From the NCBI RefSeq assembly GCF_020217005.1, contig NZ_JAIWOI010000156.1, positions 1 to 10,000 on the forward strand: a stretch of 10,000 bases of DNA, given 5' to 3'. The DNA is from Rheinheimera sp. (GTDB taxonomy: Bacteria; Pseudomonadota; Gammaproteobacteria; Enterobacterales; Alteromonadaceae). Of the stretch, positions 6,963-10,000 are shown piece after piece. How positions within the stretch are numbered: position 1 is the first letter of the stretch; each line of letters starts with the position of its first letter. The notes beneath the pieces are model-generated. The model was not told the DNA's origin, ran no database searches, and saw nothing but the letters and a program-made list of their open reading frames with translations. The translations under genes and the position numbers were made by a program.

Positions 6963-6987
6963 TGCTTGCTACTCACCTGATCCAAGC

Positions 6988-7752
6988 CTAAGCCGGATTG
7001 TCGATATCAATAAATTCACAGACAACACCAGTGCGTTGCTGTACAAACTCTGCCAAAGCTTTGATGCCATAACGTTCTGTGGCGTGATGGCCAGCGGCAA
7101 TAAAGTCGATACCAAGCTCACGCGAGCTATGGATAGTTTGTTCCGATACTTCGCCACTGATAAAAAGCTCAGCTCCAGCCGCATAAGCCTGGTCGATATA
7201 AGATTGGCCGCCGCCTGTACACCAGGCCAGCTCAGTCACTGGTTTATCCAGCACTGCATGTAACAAAGGTAAGCGGTTCAGTTCAAGATGCAACTTGTCT
7301 GCAATCTGCTGACTGGTCATCGCCTGTGCCAGAGTGCCGCGCATCAGCACGCCGGACGGGCTGACACCAGGCACAGCCTGCCAGCTGGTAAGCCCCAGCT
7401 TTAACGCCAGCTGAGCATTATTGCCAAGCAGCGGGTGCACATCCAGCGGTAAGTGATAGGCAATCAGATTGATGTCGTGTTTCAGTAGGGTTTGTAAGCG
7501 GCGTTTTTTTATCCCTGTGATGGCATAGTCTTCGTTTTTCCAGAAATAACCATGATGCACCATAATGGCATCAGCTCCTGCGGCAACCGCCGCATCCAGC
7601 AAGGCCTGAGAAGCGGTCACACCCGCCACAATCTTTTTAATCTGGCTTTTACCTTCGACTTGTAAACCATTGGGGCAATAGTCTTTGATCAAGTTACTTT
7701 GTAGTTCCTGATCCAAAAGTTGTACGAGCGCCTGACGGCTGATTTCACTCAT
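6988..7752 (-). CDS. ybgI: YbgI/NIF3-family (DUF34) metal-binding protein
   Basis: A protein of 254 residues from the chosen start; E. coli YbgI has 247. The dinuclear metal site of the family is intact: H66 and H67 in VHHGYFWK, D104 in HLPLDVHP, and H222 and E226 in AAGHHATER. Other conserved phrases are DYCPNGLQVEG (24-34), GVTASQALLD, WCTGGGQSYID and ISGEVSEQTIHS. YbgI forms a ring-shaped hexamer in the cytoplasm. Its reaction is not settled: databases often label it GTP cyclohydrolase type 2 homologue, and metal or cofactor roles have been proposed. The ATG at 7752 is preferred over an upstream TTG at 7773 because AGGAG lies 7 nt before it and homologues begin there. It overlaps the glycosyltransferase stop by 8 nt, indicating coupled translation, and is followed by cmoM. 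Confidence 0.94.
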   Translation of the reverse strand: MSEISRQALVQLLDQELQSNLIKDYCPNGLQVEGKSQIKKIVAGVTASQALLDAAVAAGADAIMVHHGYFWKNEDYAITGIKKRRLQTLLKHDINLIAYHLPLDVHPLLGNNAQLALKLGLTSWQAVPGVSPSGVLMRGTLAQAMTSQQIADKLHLELNRLPLLHAVLDKPVTELAWCTGGGQSYIDQAYAAGAELFISGEVSEQTIHSSRELGIDFIAAGHHATERYGIKALAEFVQQRTGVVCEFIDIDNPA

Positions 7753-9013
7753 CTGTTGTCTCCTGCTGTGCAAAGCTTTGTTTCAGCTCTGCCAGTTTAG
7801 TTTTTGCTTCAATCCACTGCGCCATAAACTGGGTGCTGCGATGCTGATGATGCCTGAGCATAGCGCCAGTGAAGTTGGTTAATCTGTGCTGCGACAGCTG
7901 TTGCTGTACATCCATCAGTTGTTGCCAAACCCGGGGTTGATGTTGATGGCTGGCAAAACGTTGGGCCAAAATGGTAAAACCCTGTTGCTGCTTTTGTTGC
8001 CATAAGGTTTCGTCCTGATACAACAACACGGCCGCCTCTGCTATCTGCTGCGCAGTCTCGCCGATTAGCCCGGACCATGCTCCCTGATGCTCCATACCTT
8101 CAGCGCCAACTGCTGTGGTTACATTGGGTGTGCCCTGTGTCATGGCATCAATAAACTTACCTTTTAAACCTGCACCAAAAGGCAATGGAGCCAATAAAAC
8201 CCGACCATGTTTAACCACTTCTGCCGCATCCTCTGCCCAGCCTTTGACCAGAAACCCTTCTTTCGGCTGATGCAATTGTGTGGCTTTAGGTGGTGGATAA
8301 GCACCATAAATATGCAGTTCAGCTGTGGGAAGCTGCTTGCGGATCAAAGGCCAAATCTGCTGCTTGAGCCACAATACCGCCTGCCAGTTTGGCTCATGGC
8401 GGAAATTGCCTATAGAGACAAAATGCTGGCGCTGCTCAAACGAAGGTAAATCCTGTTGTGGCTTAGTCTCCAACCAAAAGGGGCTGTAACATAAAAGCTC
8501 TTGCGGCAGCTTAAAATGCTCTGTCAACAGCTGTATCTCGGCTTCTGAAATAATCAGTGTCAGATCAGAGCGGTAAATAGAAGCGATTTCGCGTTGTGCC
8601 TGTTCTGAGTGCAAGTCCTGTAGTGTGACGTCCCTGCCCGCTTTATAGGCTTGCTGACGGGCTAATCGTAAAAAGTGCAGATCCTCGGTATCCAGCAACC
8701 GCAGAGCATGTGGGCATTGTTGTTCAACACGCCAGCCAAACTGTTCTTCCAGCATAAAACGGTCAAACATCACCATATCGGGTTGCCATTGTCTGAGCTG
8801 TTCGTCAAAACTACTGTCGTTTAGCAGAATTTGTTCTTCACTGATCTGCCACTGGCTTAAGTCAAAACGATGTGGGCTTTTTTCTGCGGGGCTGGCAAAA
8901 ATTACAGTCCAGCCTTGCTGACGAAACATCGCAAGCAAAGACAACATCCTACTGCCCGCTGCAGAGGAATTTGGTTCAGGCCAGACATAACCGACCACTA
9001 AAAGCACAGCCAT
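7745..9013 (-). CDS. GT-B glycosyltransferase, family 4-like
   Basis: A protein of 422 residues. The N-terminal Rossmann domain is at about 1-180, with a GSRMLSLLAMFRQQGW stretch at 20-35 typical of acceptor-side loops. The C-terminal nucleotide-sugar domain is at about 195-350, with FVSIGNFRHEPNW (198-210), LAPLPFGAGLKGKFIDAMTQ (274-293) and GTPNVTTAVGAEGM (294-307). This fits the GT4-type domain Glyco_trans_1_4. No signal peptide or membrane helix is present, so it is probably cytoplasmic or peripheral. Donor and acceptor are unknown. Residues 351-422 form a Gln/His-rich helical tail not needed for the fold. No other polysaccharide genes are visible; it heads an operon with nif3 and cmoM. 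The ATG at 9013 has no clear ribosome binding site, and a TATAGT at 9033-9028 would leave a leader under 10 nt. Confidence 0.85.
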   Translation of the reverse strand: MAVLLVVGYVWPEPNSSAAGSRMLSLLAMFRQQGWTVIFASPAEKSPHRFDLSQWQISEEQILLNDSSFDEQLRQWQPDMVMFDRFMLEEQFGWRVEQQCPHALRLLDTEDLHFLRLARQQAYKAGRDVTLQDLHSEQAQREIASIYRSDLTLIISEAEIQLLTEHFKLPQELLCYSPFWLETKPQQDLPSFEQRQHFVSIGNFRHEPNWQAVLWLKQQIWPLIRKQLPTAELHIYGAYPPPKATQLHQPKEGFLVKGWAEDAAEVVKHGRVLLAPLPFGAGLKGKFIDAMTQGTPNVTTAVGAEGMEHQGAWSGLIGETAQQIAEAAVLLYQDETLWQQKQQQGFTILAQRFASHQHQPRVWQQLMDVQQQLSQHRLTNFTGAMLRHHQHRSTQFMAQWIEAKTKLAELKQSFAQQETTDE

Positions 9014-9027
9014 AAAAATTACGGTTC

Positions 9028-9033
9028 ACTATA
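9028..9033 (-). promoter_or_regulatory. possible -10 element for the glycosyltransferase operon
   Basis: TATAGT on the minus strand matches five of six -10 consensus bases. No convincing -35 lies 16-18 nt upstream. The predicted start near 9021 is only about 8 nt before the ATG at 9013, which fits the missing ribosome binding site but may be coincidence. Confidence 0.25.
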
Positions 9034-9090
9034 AAAAACACAAAGGCCGTTAGTTTACCCTTATCCATAGAAAATAACGAATTGCGCTGG

Positions 9091-9117
9091 TTGCTTTGAT
9101 CCGGCCAGTGTTACCAT
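9091..9117 (+). promoter_or_regulatory. possible promoter of the hemolysin III-family gene
   Basis: TTGCTT (9091-9096) is followed after 15 nt by TACCAT (9112-9117), with TG at 9109-9110 giving an extended -10. An alternative -10, CATAGT at 9115-9120, has 18-nt spacing. Transcription would start around 9124-9127, about 25 nt before the ATG at 9151. The match is moderate. Confidence 0.3.
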
Positions 9118-9150
9118 AGTGCTTTGAGGTCAGTCCAGATAAAGCGCAAT

Positions 9151-9789
9151 ATGAAAGCAGCCACCAGTTACAGTGCAACAGAAGAATTAAGCCATGCTAT
9201 CAGTCATGGCATTGGAGTGTTAGCCAGTCTGGCTGCCTTGTATCTGATGCTGGAACTTTCCGCTGCAGATTTCTGGCGTCAGGTAAGCAGTTGGGTATTC
9301 GGCCTGAGTTTAATTTTATTATATGGCAGTTCCACCTTGTATCATTCAGTTCAGGCCTTGACTCACAAGTTATGGCTGAGAAAGCTCGATCATTCCGCAA
9401 TTTTTGTACTCATCGCAGGTACTTACACCCCTTTTACTCTGGTCAGTTTACGAGAAAACTGGGGCTGGTGGTTATTTGGCCTGGTCTGGAGCATAGCGCT
9501 GGCTGGAGTGTTGCTTAAACTTTTTACCGGTGCCAAATACCAGAAACTCTCTTTGGCTTTATATCTGGTGATGGGCTGGTTAGTAGTGATTGCTCTGGAC
9601 CCTATGCTGAACCATGTGCCTGCAGCCGGATTGTGGTGGTTATTGGCTGGTGGTTTGTTCTATTCAGGTGGAGTGCTGTTTTATATCCAAAAGTCTCTTT
9701 TTATGCACCACCTGATTTGGCATTTGTTTGTTTTGGCAGGCAGCACTTGTCATTTCCTAGCTGTGTATTGGTATGTATTACCGACATAA
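9151..9789 (+). CDS. trhA: TrhA/hemolysin III (PAQR) family seven-helix membrane protein
   Basis: A protein of 212 residues from the chosen start; E. coli YqfA/TrhA has 219. It has seven predicted membrane helices and the family signature: SHAISHGIG (14-22), SSTLYH (60-65), LDHSAIFVLIAGTYTPF (79-95), and HHLIWH (186-191) with H201 near the end. By analogy to adiponectin receptors, H65, D80, H187 and H191 would hold a zinc ion in a hydrolase-like intramembrane site. Bacterial TrhA proteins are linked to membrane energetics and lipid homeostasis; the hemolysin name is historical. A TTG at 9124 would add nine residues, but the ATG at 9151 fits homologues, which begin shortly before the EEL-HAISHGIG segment. 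No strong Shine-Dalgarno precedes it (AAAG at 9142-9145 at best). It is divergent from the glycosyltransferase operon and convergent with a histidine kinase. Confidence 0.9.
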   Translation: MKAATSYSATEELSHAISHGIGVLASLAALYLMLELSAADFWRQVSSWVFGLSLILLYGSSTLYHSVQALTHKLWLRKLDHSAIFVLIAGTYTPFTLVSLRENWGWWLFGLVWSIALAGVLLKLFTGAKYQKLSLALYLVMGWLVVIALDPMLNHVPAAGLWWLLAGGLFYSGGVLFYIQKSLFMHHLIWHLFVLAGSTCHFLAVYWYVLPT

Positions 9790-9793
9790 GAAG

Positions 9794-10000
9794 TTAAAGC
9801 TGAGTCTCAGGTAATTCAAACCAAAATAAAGCGCCATGTCCGGCTTGGCTATCAAAACCAATATCGCCTTGATGGGCCGAAATAATGGTTTTACAAATAT
9901 TTAAACCAAGACCAGTACCCTCGGCTTTGCGGCTGGTCGAGCCATCAGCCTGAGAGAACTTTTCAAAAATACGACTACGGAAATTATCTGGAATTCCGCA
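9794..10000 (-). CDS. sensor histidine kinase, C-terminal fragment
   Basis: Reading the minus strand from the window edge gives 68 residues and a TAA at 9796-9794. It holds the end of a HATPase_c domain: the tail of the G1 box (GIPDNFRSR), the F box (IFEKFSQADGSTSRK) and the G2 box (GTGLGLNICKTIISAHQG), then FDSQAGHGALFWFELP and the stop. These are ATP-binding elements of a sensor kinase. The phosphorylated His, N box, sensor region and any receiver domain lie outside the window. No receiver follows the ATPase domain. The GTGLGL sequence suggests an active ATP site. The input signal is unknown. Its stop is 4 nt from the trhA stop, on the opposite strand. Confidence 0.93.
   Translation of the reverse strand, partial: CGIPDNFRSRIFEKFSQADGSTSRKAEGTGLGLNICKTIISAHQGDIGFDSQAGHGALFWFELPETQL

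Noticed and set aside
7752..7773. Upstream TTG start for nif3/ybgI, adding seven residues
   Set aside because: The AGGAG ribosome binding site lies inside this extension and is ideally placed for the ATG at 7752, where homologues also begin.
9124..9151. TTG start for the hemolysin III-family gene
   Set aside because: The nine extra residues (starting MRSVQIKRN) lack family resemblance and the predicted transcript would begin at or after this codon; the ATG at 9151 fits the family length.
1..10000. CRISPR arrays, insertion sequences, phage genes, tRNA genes, toxin-antitoxin or defence modules
   Set aside because: I saw no direct-repeat arrays, transposase motifs, terminal inverted repeats, tRNA cloverleaf or defence-family motifs; every large frame is a chromosomal housekeeping or membrane gene.

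Overview
The window looks like chromosomal DNA of a gammaproteobacterium of moderate GC content. The proteins resemble those of the Alteromonadales/Chromatiales group (Rheinheimera- or Alishewanella-like). That placement is inferred from protein character (TamA, CmoM and YbgI close to the E. coli proteins but clearly divergent). No rRNA or other marker gene is present.

Layout. (1) 1-268: the C-terminal end of an ABC-2/NatB-type exporter permease, cut by the window edge. (2) 269-5875: a two-gene tamA-tamB operon with a 4-nt ATGA overlap. It is preceded by a 106-bp leader holding a sigma-E-like promoter pattern, an overlapping extended -10 promoter and a small GC hairpin. TamA is the outer-membrane Omp85 barrel and TamB the long inner-membrane-anchored AsmA-like bridge; together they act in outer-membrane assembly and lipid transport. 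(3) 5876-6188: a 313-bp gap without a conventional gene. Read on the minus strand it has the parts of an iron-regulated small RNA in order: an extended -10 promoter, a Fur box at the predicted start, two perfect stem-loops, and an intrinsic terminator with seven Ts. (4) 6189-9013: a tight minus-strand operon in the order glycosyltransferase, nif3/ybgI, cmoM, with an 8-nt overlap and a 25-nt gap. (5) 9014-9150: a divergent promoter region. (6) 9151-9789: a seven-helix hemolysin III/PAQR-family protein (TrhA). (7) 9794-10000: the C-terminus of a sensor histidine kinase on the minus strand, convergent with trhA and only 4 nt away.

Most of the window is ordinary housekeeping content. The parts most worth attention are the 5906-6153 region (candidate Fur-controlled sRNA, about 214 nt, with no sequence match to RyhB that I can see) and the tamA leader (sigma-E-type promoter, non-ATG start, early hairpin). 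All promoter, RNA and operator calls are pattern reading only, without alignment or expression data.
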